Assembly (NCBI RefSeq): GCF_907164915.1
Contig: NC_061869.1
Span: 20,065,125 to 20,129,124 of the forward strand
Reading direction: 5' to 3'
Source of the DNA: Impatiens glandulifera
Taxonomy: Eukaryota; Streptophyta; Magnoliopsida; Ericales; Balsaminaceae
Length of the DNA: 64,000 nucleotides
The notes under the pieces are model-generated. The model was not told the origin of the DNA, did no database searches, and worked only from the letters and a program-made list of their open reading frames with translations. Both the position numbers and the translations under genes were made by a program. Below are positions 24,765 through 36,449 of this stretch, piece after piece. The stretch's first letter is position 1. Each line of letters opens with the position of its first letter.

Positions 24765-24838
24765 TTATTGGGATTTGAACTATGGTCTTATGAATGAAAT
24801 GTGAACGTTTTAACCATTAGACTACTTGAGATTGTTGA
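24765..24838 (-). other. tRNA-like segment, possible SINE head
   Basis: On the minus strand CTAATGGTTAAAACG resembles an A box and AGTTCAAATCCC a B box, about 40 bp apart, with the spacing and order of a tRNA-derived pol III promoter. It does not fold into an obvious intact tRNA. It might be a tRNA pseudogene or the head of a SINE; no SINE tail was identified. Confidence 0.4.
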
Positions 24839-25135
24839 AGTAGTTTTATTATTTTATGTATGCATATATGTTTTGTATTTAATATTTATTATAGTTTAGT
24901 TAATTTTTATATTAAATAACAAATTATTTAAATATTTTATATATGATGTACGATGAAAAATAATATATTATATATAAAATAATTCCATTTATAACAACTT
25001 TGTTTATATAGTTTTTTTTATATATTTATTATATATAAATTTGTAATATATATAAAAATAAATATTATTGCATCTAAAAAGAAAATTTATTTATTATTAA
25101 TTAATATTTATATTTATTTTTAATTTTATATATAA

Positions 25136-25137
<2 letters not shown>

Positions 25138-25182
<45 letters not shown>
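25138..25182. repeat. (AT)n microsatellite
   Basis: About 22 AT dinucleotides within the AT-rich part of the Helitron (24,840-25,868), where no gene is seen. Confidence 0.95.
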
Positions 25183-25186
<4 letters not shown>

Positions 25187-25959
25187 ACATTTAACTTATA
25201 AAATCCCATAAAACCAAACTCTGCCTTTATATAAGTAACTATTTTTTTTTTTAATTTATATATATATATATATTATATTTAATTTTTTTATATATTTTTT
25301 AATTAATTTTTTTTATCTCATTATATATATTCTCTTTTATTATTAATAGATAAAATATATTTGAGAGAAATAAAAGTTAAAAAACAATAAAAAAATATTA
25401 GAAAAAAAATAAAATAAATAAAAAATATAATTAGGAGAGAAATAAATAATTATTTTAAAAAATTATAAATATAGGAGAGAAAGGAATATAAAAGAGAAAT
25501 TTGTAATTTTATTTTAAGTTTAATAAATCATTTAAACGTTGTTATATATTATACATAGTATTATTATGTATATTATAAATATATATATATATATAATATT
25601 AAATATAAGTTTATATAAAATTAATGAAGAAAAATAAAATATATAATTAGGAAAGAAAAATTAGTACAATAAAATAAAAATTAATTAGAAAAGATAAATT
25701 AATAATTATGGTATAAGAGATAAATTAATAGTTATGAATATGTAATTATGACAAGAGAGAAAAACTGATAAAAAAAATATAATGAATAAGTCTGGCTATG
25801 TGAGATGGGGTGAGAACATTAATATCACCCTACATTTTATTTATTAAGCATCATTAGATATATATAGATATGATTAATTTTCACAAACTTTTTTATTAGT
25901 CAATTTTGTGAACAAGTAATTAACTTTATTTTTATTCTCCACCTAAGTTATTAAAATAA

Positions 25960-26690
25960 TTCACATTCTAACCGCCATGTTAATTGTTATGTTCTATTTC
26001 CTATTAGAACATTGTATTTTCTAACCTTATAACAAATTTTTAAATCATTATTTATTTGAATTTGTATTGATAAACACACAAGTTAAATATTCAAATATTG
26101 TGAATAAGTGTTGAAGAAATAATTTCTTTTTTCACTCTTAGAATCGTAGCTTCATAATTTATAATTTTGAGATTATTTAACTTATTGGAATCTTATAATA
26201 TTTTATTTTCTCTTTTTGAAGTGAAAATAAAAATTAAGATTTATTTCTTTATCTTTATAATATGTTGTAATTATAGAATAAAAATAAATGAGAAATTAAA
26301 TTTTTTATTATTTTTTTGTGGCAACTTAATTCGATATATTTATGACTTTCACAGTGAACTCACTCACGCAATAAGATATAATATAGGTTAAGAGTACAAT
26401 CTTTTATATATAAACTTATACAATGTTGAAAAAATTGTGCGTTAAGTAGTAAAATGATATTTTCTAACATAAGTGTAGGTCATAAAGATTGGATGGATGA
26501 AAAATTAAAAATAAAAAGTAAAATTTTTATTTTTACAAAGCTAATAGAAAACTAATTAAATATGAATTATCTACCAAGTTTGAGACAAGTATGTACCATA
26601 CTTTAGTTAAAGTATGTAAAATGAGTGATATAAAATATTGATAAATAAATATAATAAAAATATTGATATAGAACACACGAGAACAAGTGA
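25960..26690. other. AT-rich spacer, no gene seen
   Basis: A frame at 26,167-26,391 is made of AT-rich codons (Ile, Lys, Phe, Asn, Tyr) with no recognisable motif and is not called. Confidence 0.6.
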
Positions 26691-26720
26691 ATAGGGTTAA
26701 ACGGACCTTGCCCCAAAGAT

Positions 26721-26777
26721 TGGGCCGACAAGGCCCATCCTCGTACTAGAAGGAAACCCTAAGTTTGTGTATAAATA
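26721..26777 (+). promoter_or_regulatory. Orphan promoter-like block: site II elements, telo-box and TATA box
   Basis: TGGGCC (26,721-26,726) and GGCCCA (26,732-26,737) are site II-type elements. AAACCCTAA (26,754-26,762) is a telo-box. TATAAATA lies at 26,770-26,777, followed by a pyrimidine-rich leader. In plants this combination is typical of ribosomal-protein and other growth-related genes. The first downstream ATG (26,852) opens only a 12-codon frame, and no gene is recognised in the next 1 kb. A possible intron (GGTAACG near 26,923 to TTTTTCAG near 27,001) is visible. It is read as the surviving 5' end of a lost gene or the promoter of a non-coding RNA. Confidence 0.5.
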
Positions 26778-27059
26778 CAACTATCAAGCTTCTCTAGCCG
26801 CAACCCTCTCAAGGTGTTACCTCCTTGAAAGAAGCCTTGTTTGCCACAACCATGTTAAATTGCATTTTCGACTTCGAGACGCATAACTGAGTTTTCATTG
26901 TGTGTCGTCATTTTCTATTTTGGGTAACGAGTTTCACTTACATTTGAGATTTTTTTAGTTTATATTTAATTTTGTTCGATCACCACTCATTTATTTTTCA
27001 GCCTGTAGTCACGAGATTTCGCATGGATACCGTTAAGTTCATTGTCATTTCAGTCCTTG

Positions 27060-28342
27060 ATATAAGATGTGGCTTGTTAACGAGCTTTTCAGACATATCT
27101 CTTCTTTTTAAGAATTCATTTAAATGTAAAATGTAGAAAGACGTATTTGAGACTATATCAAAGGATAGAGGGTAAAATACACATCAAACGTTGAAAGTTT
27201 GATATTTAGGTCTTTGATGGAATTGATGGAGTACCAGTCATCTATCCATCTTCATCAAACATGTAATCCATCGAGCATGTAATAGGATAATAAAATAAGA
27301 TTTCTGTAATCTTGTATGTAATCTTTTTGAAGAATATAAAAAATATTAAATCACATGCCATTTGGATGAGTTCGCATTGGTTTTTACTTATGAATAACTA
27401 TTTAAATTTAAGTTGAATTCCTTAAAATATATCAAATTTTATATTATAATTTTAAATAATATAAAATAAAATCTTTAAAAAATTTGTTAACACAAAAACA
27501 ATTCAATAATAACTGGAGCTCAGCACGACGACTTGACTCGAACACCCGTTTTTTTCTTTTTCATTATCGATTATTTATAATTAATCTCTTAATCATCCGA
27601 AAATAAATTATTAGTGATTTATAATTATTTGATTACCTAAAAATAGAGTTCTTCTACAACAATTATATACATCCAAATCCAATTCATACAAAATAAAACA
27701 CAATAAAAATGCTCAAACGAAGCTCTCTATTTGTTTTTTTAGATTTTTCTACTAAACTCGATTTTTCTTTAGATAACACTATATATAATTTTTCATTTTT
27801 TATTTAGAGAATTATTTTGCTTCTTATTCTTATTGAAAATGATAGCAATTCACCAGCAACTTAGACCCAATTATCTATCAATCTTTTCGATTTAAAATAG
27901 GTTTTTCCTTCAACAAAATTCTAAGACTATTTTATAACTTTATTAATATTTCATTAGAGTGAATGATTTCTAATTCTACAAGTTGGGTTCTCTTTCGATA
28001 TAGGAGTGGAACGATTTTCTTAAAAAACTTCTATTGAACATCCACGGATAAGCCTTTGGATGTATTTCATCAAGACAAGTCAGATTCGTTTAGAGGAGTC
28101 ACATTAACATAAGAAGCAATTATTTAGTTGGATAAAAGAAGAGAATTAGAAAAAATAATCAGTTTATACTCGGAATAAATAAAAATTAATATGTTTATTT
28201 ATTTTTAAAGATAAGTTATTTTTACCTACATAACCAAAACTATTAGGTAATGATAATTATCTTTCATATTAACATAAATTTATAATTACATATAATAATA
28301 TTGAGTAATAACAAAAACATCCTCTCATTTGAATGAATTACC
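27060..28342. other. AT-rich spacer, no gene seen
   Basis: No coding pattern, RNA gene or element end was recognised on either strand. Confidence 0.55.
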
Positions 28343-28350
28343 ATTAATTA

Positions 28351-28611
28351 CAGGGACGAATCTATTTAGGGGCTCGGTGGGCTCAAGCCCACACCGAAAA
28401 AAAAAACATTTTTTTTTTTACGATAGAAATATGACATTACCCTTAATCTCTTAAAAAAAATTAATATAATTCGTTATTTTTTTATCTAATTATTAAAAAA
28501 ATGATAAAATTTTACTTTTATATACTTGTTTTTTTCAAAAATTTTACTTTTATTATTTTAAGACCAACCTAAATTTTTTTCAAGCCACTCAAAATTCTGG
28601 GTCCATCCCTA
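28351..28611. mobile_element. hAT-type MITE (261 bp)
   Basis: The left end reads CAGGGACGAATCTATTTAGG and the reversed right end TAGGGATGGACCCAG, an imperfect inverted repeat of the sort common to plant hAT MITEs. An 8-bp duplication ATTAATTA flanks it (28,343-28,350 and 28,612-28,619), the size expected for hAT. The interior is T/A-rich and non-coding. The duplication is AT-rich, so chance is not excluded. Confidence 0.65.
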
Positions 28612-28619
28612 ATTAATTA

Positions 28620-29843
28620 GAACATTAAATCTAATAACAATAACTAAGACATTATTGTAATTTTTATATTTTTTTATATGTTAATCAAAATATTCTAAAT
28701 ATATCTAACAAAAATAAAATCAATAAAAAAAGGGGCGTAAAAAGTATAAGTCGAGAGATCACTTTTAAAATTAAAATAATAAGTGTTTGTTTCATTTAAT
28801 ATGAAAAATATTATTAAATTAGATAAAATATTTTAAAATAAAAAATTTATGAAAAAGGTACTTTTCCATTTAATTTTAAATCAAGTTAAATTTATATTTT
28901 GATGAATTTTTTGTAACTTTTATTGGTTCTAATTTTTGACCAAATAACAAATTTACAGCAAATCAACTTACATTACAATTTTTTTTAATATTAAGATAGA
29001 TGGTTAAATAATTGTAGTATATTAATTAATTTTATATAATATTTAGATTTGTTTAATATAGAGATTATAATATTATCTGTTTAATTTATTTTTATCTTTT
29101 TAAAAGTAATTAATTTATTATTATTAAATATAATAAATTAAAATATAGATAAATGTATTCTTTTATATTTGTCTGACTTAATGTAATATTGAAAGATTGA
29201 TTAGATGCTGTGTTTAAACGTTTTTAAATTTAACACATTAATTCAAATCTAAACTATAAAGAAAAAGGAAACATGAAGATGATAATTTAATTCATTTTAA
29301 TTTAATCTAAATAACAAAATAAAATTATTGTTTTTAATATAAGAAGCATGCAAAACAATGATTTAGTAGGAATGTTACTCCGAAATTTCCTACATCCAAA
29401 TTTTAAATTTGTTAAAGAAAATGTTAAAACATTAAAGCTAAATAATATTCAAGATAAACATAAAATAAAATAAAATTATAATTTCACACGGTTCATTTGA
29501 CTTTTATTTTTGTTTTTAAAATCTCTACAAGATTTATAAGAATCAATATAATATTATAATATATATATATATATCAAAAAGTACTTTATTTATGTCTTCC
29601 CATGAGAATAAATAAAAGTTTTATAATTTCCAAAGTCCAGTTAATAATTTAAAATTGAAGGTTTGTTAATAAAACAAAAAAAAGTGGTTGCAAAATAAAA
29701 TATTATAAATATTTATTTTGAAAATAAATACTATAATAAAACAATTATTCTTTAAAAAAATATTAAATATGACCAATTAATGTAAACAAAGGTTAAAATA
29801 TAAATTCATTTTCTTGATAAAAATAAAATAATTCAAAATTACG
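28620..29843. other. AT-rich spacer, no gene seen
   Basis: Only AT-rich sequence with short TA runs (for example near 29,561-29,575). Confidence 0.55.
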
Positions 29844-29847
29844 TGTC

Positions 29848-29950
29848 GTCTAATCCCATTTGACCAGGTGGTCTAATGGATCTTACTATTAGACGTGGGC
29901 ATCTAATTTCATTAGACGAGATCGTCTAACTGAAATACGTCTAATGCCAT
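29848..29950. repeat. TTAGACG motif cluster in the copia LTR
   Basis: TTAGACG or its complement CGTCTAA occurs about six times in 100 bp. Two copies form an interrupted palindrome, TTAGACGA-GA-TCGTCTAA, at 29,912-29,929. The position is in the U3 part of the LTR. Confidence 0.75.
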
Positions 29951-30589
29951 GCTTAATTAGTTGTTTCAAGCTAACATCTGTCTACCCACGATCAACTAAC
30001 TGTACGCTACTCTGCTCCACTTTCCAGTGAAGATCAGTACGATATCTAGTTGCAACCAATTGATTAATTCCACGTAAGAAAATATTTTTCCCACTACTTA
30101 TTTTTGCAGGAATATCCTAGAAGAATATTTGGCGCACAACTAGATTGGTACGACCACGATCCTAGTGTTCAAAGTCTACTGTGTACTATGGAGGCGTTCC
30201 AATGGAAGCTCGCCATGTGTCATTATGGAAGATTCGACCGTTGGTACATGCTCCCTATTTAAAGATCTTCAAGGACAACGGAAAAACTGTTGGAATTACA
30301 GATTAATCGATCTATCGATAGTCAGAGAATCATACGCATACAAACTGTATACGAAAGAGCTGCTTTCTTGCTTTACTGTGTGTTTATCAAGATAGCGTTA
30401 GAATCAAAGCATTGTTTTAGCTGAGTGATTTACTTTATCATATTGTAAGTTGAACAGAGTCTGTTCTGTTCAATAGTGAGCTAATCGTGCAAATGTATTT
30501 GATTCTAAGAAACTTATAGTGAATCCTTCCGGTGGTTGGAAGAAGGGGTGAAGTAGGAGAGTTGCTCCGAACATCCATAAATAACTTAA

Positions 30590-31512
30590 TGTGGAGTGTT
30601 ATCACAGATGGTCCTATCAAGATCGATAAGGAGAAATCTGAATGGACTAGTGAAGACAAGAGGAAGAACAACCTCAACAACATGGCTTTAGATGTTTTGT
30701 ACAGATCTCTTGATGATAGCATGTTCAACTATATCATCGAGTGTGATACTGCTAAGGAGATCTGGGACAGACTCACTCAATTGTGTGAGGGCAATGAGCA
30801 AACCAAGGAGAAAAAAAAATTATAGTTTCCGCTTAACAGTTCGACAACTTCAAGATGCGTCCCGGAAAAACGATGAACGAGTTCGATACAAGGTTCAGCC
30901 ATATTGTCTCCACTCTATCTATTATTGGCAAGACCTATAGCAACAGGGATCTTGCTATTAAGGTCATGCGTGCTCTTCCGAGGGAATGGGACATAAAGAC
31001 GATGGCTACGAGGGAATCAAAAGACCTCGACAAGATCTCACTCTTCGATTTGTTCGCTGATCTTAAGGACTACGAGTTCGAGTTGAACTCTAGGATTGAA
31101 GAAGATCAATCCACATCCATTATCATTGCCAAAGCGTTGATGACTTCTGAAGAGCGTCCTGCCGCTCCTAACGTGTAGACATCATCTCAGCAGCGATGCT
31201 ATGTCTCTCTTCATGAAGAAGTTTGGCAACTTCATGAAGAAGAGAAACTCTAACTCTAGATCTTCAAATTCTAATGATAATAAGAAATCCAAATCTAATG
31301 TTAAGTGTTATAACTGTGGTATTTTAGGTCATTACCAATCGGAATGTCGGAAGCCGAAGCGAGAAGAGAAGAAGAATGACAATGAAAAGGAGATGAAGGC
31401 TCTTATGGCAGGTGACGGGAAGAACAGACGAAACCACTGTGATTCTTATTTCTCATCCAGTGACAGAGATGAAGACGAGGTGACTTGCTTTATGGCAAGA
31501 GAAGAAGAATAA
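30590..31512 (+). pseudogene. Copia gag (broken)
   Basis: The first part, to 30,825, contains IKIDKEKSEWTSEDKRKNNL and CDTAKEIWDRL, matching the gag of the 13-kb element (IKIDKDRNDWTTDDRRRNNL and CKTAKEIWDMV). A frame change and a stop follow. 30,855-31,178 continues with MRPGKTMNEFDTRFS. A second frame change leads to 31,201-31,512, with a CCHC zinc knuckle CYNCGILGHYQSEC and a basic segment. Gag would package element RNA; this copy cannot make a full protein. Confidence 0.75.
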
Positions 31513-32290
31513 ACTCAAGAAACTAAGGTATTTGATTTCTCTTCTGAAAAGTTTTCAAGGGAACAACTAGTAGCTGCACTAAATGAAATGGTCATAGAGT
31601 ACAGAAAGCTAGCAGAATCCCTAAATGAAACAAAATCTTTACCCAAAGAGCCTCAACCAGTTTTATCTCAAACTCAAGAATCAAATGTTTTTGAAAAGAA
31701 AGCTGTAGAGATCTCATATGAGAATGAGATGCTCAAGGAACATATTCAACTCTTTCTGCTGAAAACAAAAGGCTAAACTATTTTGTAAGTGCTTGGACAA
31801 GGTATGGAGAAGCTGTCAAATATCAGATTAGTCTGTTAAAACCTTCTAGATCTAGATCCGGTTTAGGATTTGATGGCAATGACCCAAACCGGTTCTGCAA
31901 AAAGTCAAACTCAGCTACCAACAAGCTTAAGCCAATAAGCTTTGTTAAAGGGAGTTTAACAGATATTGAATATGATCCCATTCATGAAGAAGTAGCTTTG
32001 AAGAATGTAATAACTTATGTTCCACTGACTGTTAACTAACTGAAAAATAAGTTTGAAGCAACCAACAAGTCTGGAAATCTAAAATCTGATTCAAAGTCAA
32101 GGCGTTTTAAAAGAAAATCATCATCAAAAGCTAAAGGATCAGTGGTTGGCAGGAAGGCGTCTGCTAAGTCAAAATCATACACATTAATCACAATACAAAA
32201 TGTAAATTCATCAAAATATCTCAAATATGGATTCCTAAAGGACTAATTGATCGAGGACCCAATTGCATGTGGGTACCAAAGTTTGTAAAT
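31513..32290 (+). pseudogene. Copia gag-pol linker region, truncated before protease
   Basis: LVAALNEMVIEYRKLAESLN at about 31,567-31,626 matches ELFNALNDMVVEYKNLL in the linker of the 13-kb element. After a frame change the reading goes on to a serine/lysine-rich segment and, at about 32,225-32,280, WIPKGLIDRGPN and WVPKF, the conserved strings just ahead of protease in this lineage. No protease DSG motif follows; the 3' LTR begins at 32,425. Confidence 0.65.
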
Positions 32291-33012
32291 AGTTTCTTGT
32301 GTAGGTGATGCAGGAGAGATGTAGGAAGAAAGCATGGAGAATACTCTTCTGAGTATACATTTTAGAAGATCAACAATGGCCTTTGCCATTCCAGAGGACT
32401 AAGTGTTTTTATGTTTAAAAAAAATGAGGAAGATTCGACCGTTGATACCTGCTCCCTATTTAAAGATCTTCAAGGACAACAGAAGAACTGCTGGAATTAC
32501 AGATTAATCGATATATCGATACTCAGAGAATCATACGTATACAAACTGATATACGAAAGAGTTGCTTTCTTGTTTTACTGTGTGTTTATCAAGAGAGAGT
32601 TAAAATCAAAACATTGTTTTAGCTGAGTGATATACTTCATCATATTATAAGTTGAATAGAGTCTGTTCTATTCAACATTGAGTTAATCGTGCGAATGTAT
32701 TTGATTTTAAGAAATTTATAGTGAATCCTTCCGGTGGTTGGAAGAAGGGGTGACGTAGGAGAATTTATTCCGAACATCCATTAACAAACTACTGTGTCAT
32801 TTTCATTCTGTCATCTTCTCATTCTTTGGTTCTTAGCTTCAAACCTGAGCAAACATTTCCGCACTTGAATCGTTCAAGAGTTTGCAAAGGTTTGTGTAGA
32901 ATAGAAAGTGATTTAAAACCCTAATAGGATTTCTATCAAATCGTTTTCCCGATGCCGTCATCAATAGCCTGACCCCGTCTCTATTGATGCCACCGATCTT
33001 ATCACATTAATT

Positions 33013-33960
33013 TTTTGCAATAACTAATTTTGAACATTATAATACATTAGCGATTGTACTCTCGAATATGATGAGTTTTGCGAGAAGTAGTGTTGATCGA
33101 ATGACATTTACTATAATTATTTATGTCTCATGTAGAAATTCTCTATTTGAGAATGCAGTAATTTTTGCAATAAATAATTTTGAACATTTATTGCATTAGC
33201 GTTTACACTGATGAATATGATGAGTGTTACGAGAACTATTGTTGATCAAATGACATTTGTTGTAATTATTTTTCAACTCTTCGATAGAAATCACATGATT
33301 GAGAGTGTAGGAATTTTGCAATAATTTATTTTGAACATTATATTGCATTAGCGTTTGCACTATTGAATATGATGAGTGTTGCGAGAATTACTGGTGATCC
33401 AATGACATTTATTGTAATTATTTTCAACTCTCAGGTATAAATCCTCTATTTGAGAGTGCAGTAATTTTTGCAATAACTCATTTTGAACAATACATTGCAT
33501 TAGCGTTTGCAATATCGAATATGATGAGTGTTGCGAAAACTAATGCGTATCAAATGTCATTGGTTGTAATTATTTTTAAAAGTACTATGTAGAAATCCCT
33601 TTTTTAAGAGTGCAATAATTTTTGCAATAATAAATTTTAAGCATTATATTGCATTAAAGTTTGCACTGACAAATATGATGATAGTTGTGATAACTTGTGT
33701 TGATTAAATGTCATTTATTATATTGAATATCATGAGTGTTGTGAGAAATATTGCTGATGAAATGACATTTATTGTAATTATTTTTCAGCTCTCGGATAGA
33801 AATCTCCTATTTGAGAGTGTAGTAATTTTTTTAATAACTCATTTCGAACATTATATTGCATTAGCGTTTACACTAACAATAATGCAATACATTACAATAA
33901 CGTTCACAACAACATAACATTGCGTTAAAGTTTAATGTCATTATTGTGAGAATTATTGTT
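33013..33960. repeat. ~151-bp tandem repeats, probable CACTA subterminal region
   Basis: TTTTGCAATA starts at 33,013, 33,163, 33,314, 33,466 and 33,620 (spacings 150, 151, 152, 154), with one or two decayed units after. Units share TTGCATTAGCGTTTGCACT, GAATATGATGAGTGTTGCGA and CTATTTGAGAGTGCAGTAA. They directly precede CACTA transposase remnants, and subterminal repeats are typical of CACTA elements. The outer CACTA terminus was not found; the copia LTR end abuts at 33,004. Confidence 0.8.
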
Positions 33961-34333
33961 GTTCGAATGTAAATAATTTATACATGTTTCTTAAATGAAA
34001 TTAGTAACAAGTTTACCGTTAACTAAATATTAAATATTTCTTACTACCACCATCTACCAATGTACTTGTTTACTAACCTTCTTCAATTCTTCTTCTTCAT
34101 TTTATATTATTCCATCACTAATTTTTTTTACCTTTTTCTTACCTTCTTCATTTATCACTTAAATTTTCCAAATCGCCATCTTCCATCACCACAATTGAGA
34201 GAAAGTTCATTAACTACACCAATATCAAGAACATCAATACATTATATTTGCATTTCAAGTTAATTAAAGTTTCAAGGTAATTATACTTTATATCTATAAA
34301 CTTTATCATTTACTTTATTTATCCTTATTTTTC

Positions 34334-34369
<36 letters not shown>

Positions 34370-34622
34370 CTTATGTTTATATTACTATTGTTTGTCAATT
34401 AAATACTAAACGAGTAACTAACATATTAATTAATATTCATTTTAGTGAATAAAAATCTTTTAATCCAAAATAATAGATATCATTGGTTTTATTGTTTTTA
34501 ATATGTATTTTTTCAATAGAAATGCATCAAAATTCAGATGATCATATCTAATTATATATATTGCAGATTATATATAATTAGAGGTCTAACCGAGATTGGA
34601 TATATAAGAAAAATCGAGGAGG
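33961..34622. other. AT-rich spacer with (TA)n at 34,335-34,366
   Basis: No gene is recognised. A frame at 34,060-34,263 is hydrophobic and AT-driven. The TA microsatellite is about 16 units long. Confidence 0.55.
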
Positions 34623-36000
34623 CATGGACGATTTTTTAAAAGGAGTACAAGAGTTCATTTTCCACCACTCAACACAGTTTGATGGATGGTGAAAAAATTA
34701 GGTGCCCTTGCATAAAATGTCGAATTCCAAAGTTGATTACGTCGGATTTATGCCTTAATCATTTGATTAAGTATGAGTTCATGGGAAACTATTATAATGG
34801 GCTGATAATGGGGATTCCTCTATTCAAAACTCGAACGTATACACCTATCAATGTAAAAGATCTTCGCTCGATTATAATAAAAGAATAACAAATAGGTATG
34901 AGTCAATGGTACATGACATAGGTTCTATTTACAAACAACATGTTGGAAATGAAGCTTCATACACTTCCAATTCTAACACACATATTTCACATACAAGCTT
35001 ATTAGAGAAGTTCCCAATGAATATCCTCATGGATTTAGTGATTATCACAAATGGACTAAGAGAAGTATGTTCTGGGAACTTTCATATGGGAGTAAATTCT
35101 AATTCGACACAAATTGTATTTTATGCATATTGAAAAGAACGTGTTTAAAAACACCATAAATACGGTTATGAATGTGAAGGCAAAGACGAAAGACAACATT
35201 AATGCTAGGAATGATATGTTTCTTATTGCAATAGTCTAGAGCTACATGTTGATCTTAATACAATCACTCACAATCCTAAGAAGGTTTCATATAGTTTGAC
35301 GAAAACAGAAAACATGATAATTTGCAAATGGCTGAAGAGCTTGAAATCTCCGGATGGTTATGCATTAAACTTGTCATTGTGCGTTGACACAACTGATTAA
35401 GGTTGATTGGATTCAAAAGCCACGCTTGACATTTTTTTTAGAAAGATTATTGCCTAATACATTTAGGCGAATACTACCTAAATTCGCATGGGATCACTTA
35501 CAGATTTAAGTAATTTCATGAATGACTTTAGCGGTACAACTCTTAGACCAAGTGGATAACTTGCACTCTCAAATTCAGTAATTTTATGCAACATAGATAT
35601 GCTTAATACGACCCATTTGTTCTTGCACAACAAGTCATTCAAGTTTACTATTCGAACTATTCAATCCTAATGAATGATCCTAATTGTAAATAGTTGTTCG
35701 TTTGTAAAACAAAAGTGAGGGGAAAGATTGAGGAAGTATGAACAAATGAGGTGGAGTATCAACAAGATTATCCAACCATCGATTTGAATATTCCCTTTGA
35801 TAAACCATTGTATGATGTCAATGATTTGAGTGACTCAAATATTTTGAATGTTGAGTTAGATGGATCGGATGAAATGGAATTTCATGGAAGTGGTTTGAAG
35901 GATATTGAAGATGTACTAAGTGATTCAGATTACAGTACAAATTTAGTACAAATTTAGATGTTGAACTTGTATTAAGAGAAAAACAATCCACTTATTTGAT
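34623..36000 (+). pseudogene. tnp2: CACTA transposase (TNP2-type) remnant, internally deleted
   Basis: From the ATG at 34,623, MDDFLKGVQEFIFHHSTQFD and, one frame away, GEKIRCPCIKCR resemble the N-terminal transposase-associated zinc domain of plant TNP2 proteins. From about 35,120, IEKNVFKNTINTV, TKDNINARND, and then KWLKSLKSPDGYALNLS and RLLPNTFRRILPKF follow the C-terminal part of TNP2. The central catalytic region is missing. The last frame (35,751-35,957) is acidic. Many stops and frame changes are present. The protein would have bound and cut element ends; this copy cannot. Confidence 0.7.
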
Positions 36001-36149
36001 GCTTTAGGTTCAAATGTATCACACAGTAGGTTGCATCTTATTTTGTAAAACATTTTTTTTTATTATGATTTATTTTAATGCAAATTAGATTACTATTTAA
36101 ATCATTAAAATATTTCTATAAAATCTACACTAACATTGAGCAAAATCTA

Positions 36150-36447
36150 GTTAAAATGGATGGCATTGAAAAATCACTTAGCACGTGAAATTAGTTACAA
36201 TTCCAATTAGTAAATTATTTCCGAGAGTTGAAAAATAATTACTTAAAATGCCATTATATTTGTATTAATATATGCACTGGCGTTAAAAGGAAATATTGTA
36301 AGACTTATCGCAATTTTGCGCTTAAGACCCCTTGTGAAGAGTATTGCAAGAATTATTGCAAAATCTTAGAAGAGATTATTGTAAATATTAATGTAGGATG
36401 GCGCTGAAATCACTTTAGTGCAAAATTAGTTTCAAGTCCAATTAGCC
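36150..36447. repeat. Duplicated segment (spacing ~245 bp), possible CACTA subterminal sequence
   Basis: GGATGGCATTGAAAAATCAC followed by GTGAAATTAGTTACAATTCC near 36,155-36,210 matches GGATGGCGCTGAAATCACTT and AAATTAGTTTCAAGTCCAAT near 36,395-36,445. GCGTTAAA, TATTGCAAGAATTATTGCAA and similar strings between them echo the 33-kb repeats. Confidence 0.6.
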
Positions 36448-36449
36448 CA

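Larger units (their letters stand above)
22698..25868 (-). mobile_element. Non-autonomous Helitron
   Basis: On the minus strand the element starts TCTATATATATCTAATGATG at 25,868 and ends at 22,698 in CTAG. A hairpin (CCCGTGC AAAT GCACGAG, 22,709-22,726) precedes the end by about 8 bp. It is flanked by A on the 5' side and T on the 3' side, as expected for insertion between A and T without target duplication. The related repeat at 57,911-58,620 has the unoccupied site (AACTTAA|TATT at 58,517|58,518), which fixes both ends. No Rep or helicase coding is present. Inside are a minisatellite, a tRNA-like segment and AT-rich DNA. Confidence 0.8.
29844..33004 (+). mobile_element. Pol-less copia retrotransposon
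   Basis: Two LTR copies (29,844-30,589 and 32,425-33,004) flank gag and the gag-pol linker. They share GAAGATTCGACCGTTG, TATTTAAAGATCTTCAAGGA, TCCTTCCGGTGGTTGGAAGA and TCCGAACATCCAT. The left copy is cut off after ACATCCATAAA, which is joined directly into gag, so the primer site and the gag N-terminus are missing. The right copy lacks its left part. Protease, integrase and reverse transcriptase are absent. It belongs to the same lineage as the 13-kb element, judged by gag and linker motifs. The left end is inferred and no target duplication was found. Confidence 0.65.

Noticed and set aside
24765..24838. Functional tRNA gene
   Set aside because: A- and B-box-like strings are present, but no clear acceptor and anticodon stems could be drawn; kept only as a tRNA-like segment.
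26167..26391. 74-codon open frame
   Set aside because: Purely AT-rich codon content with no motif and no promoter or splice context.
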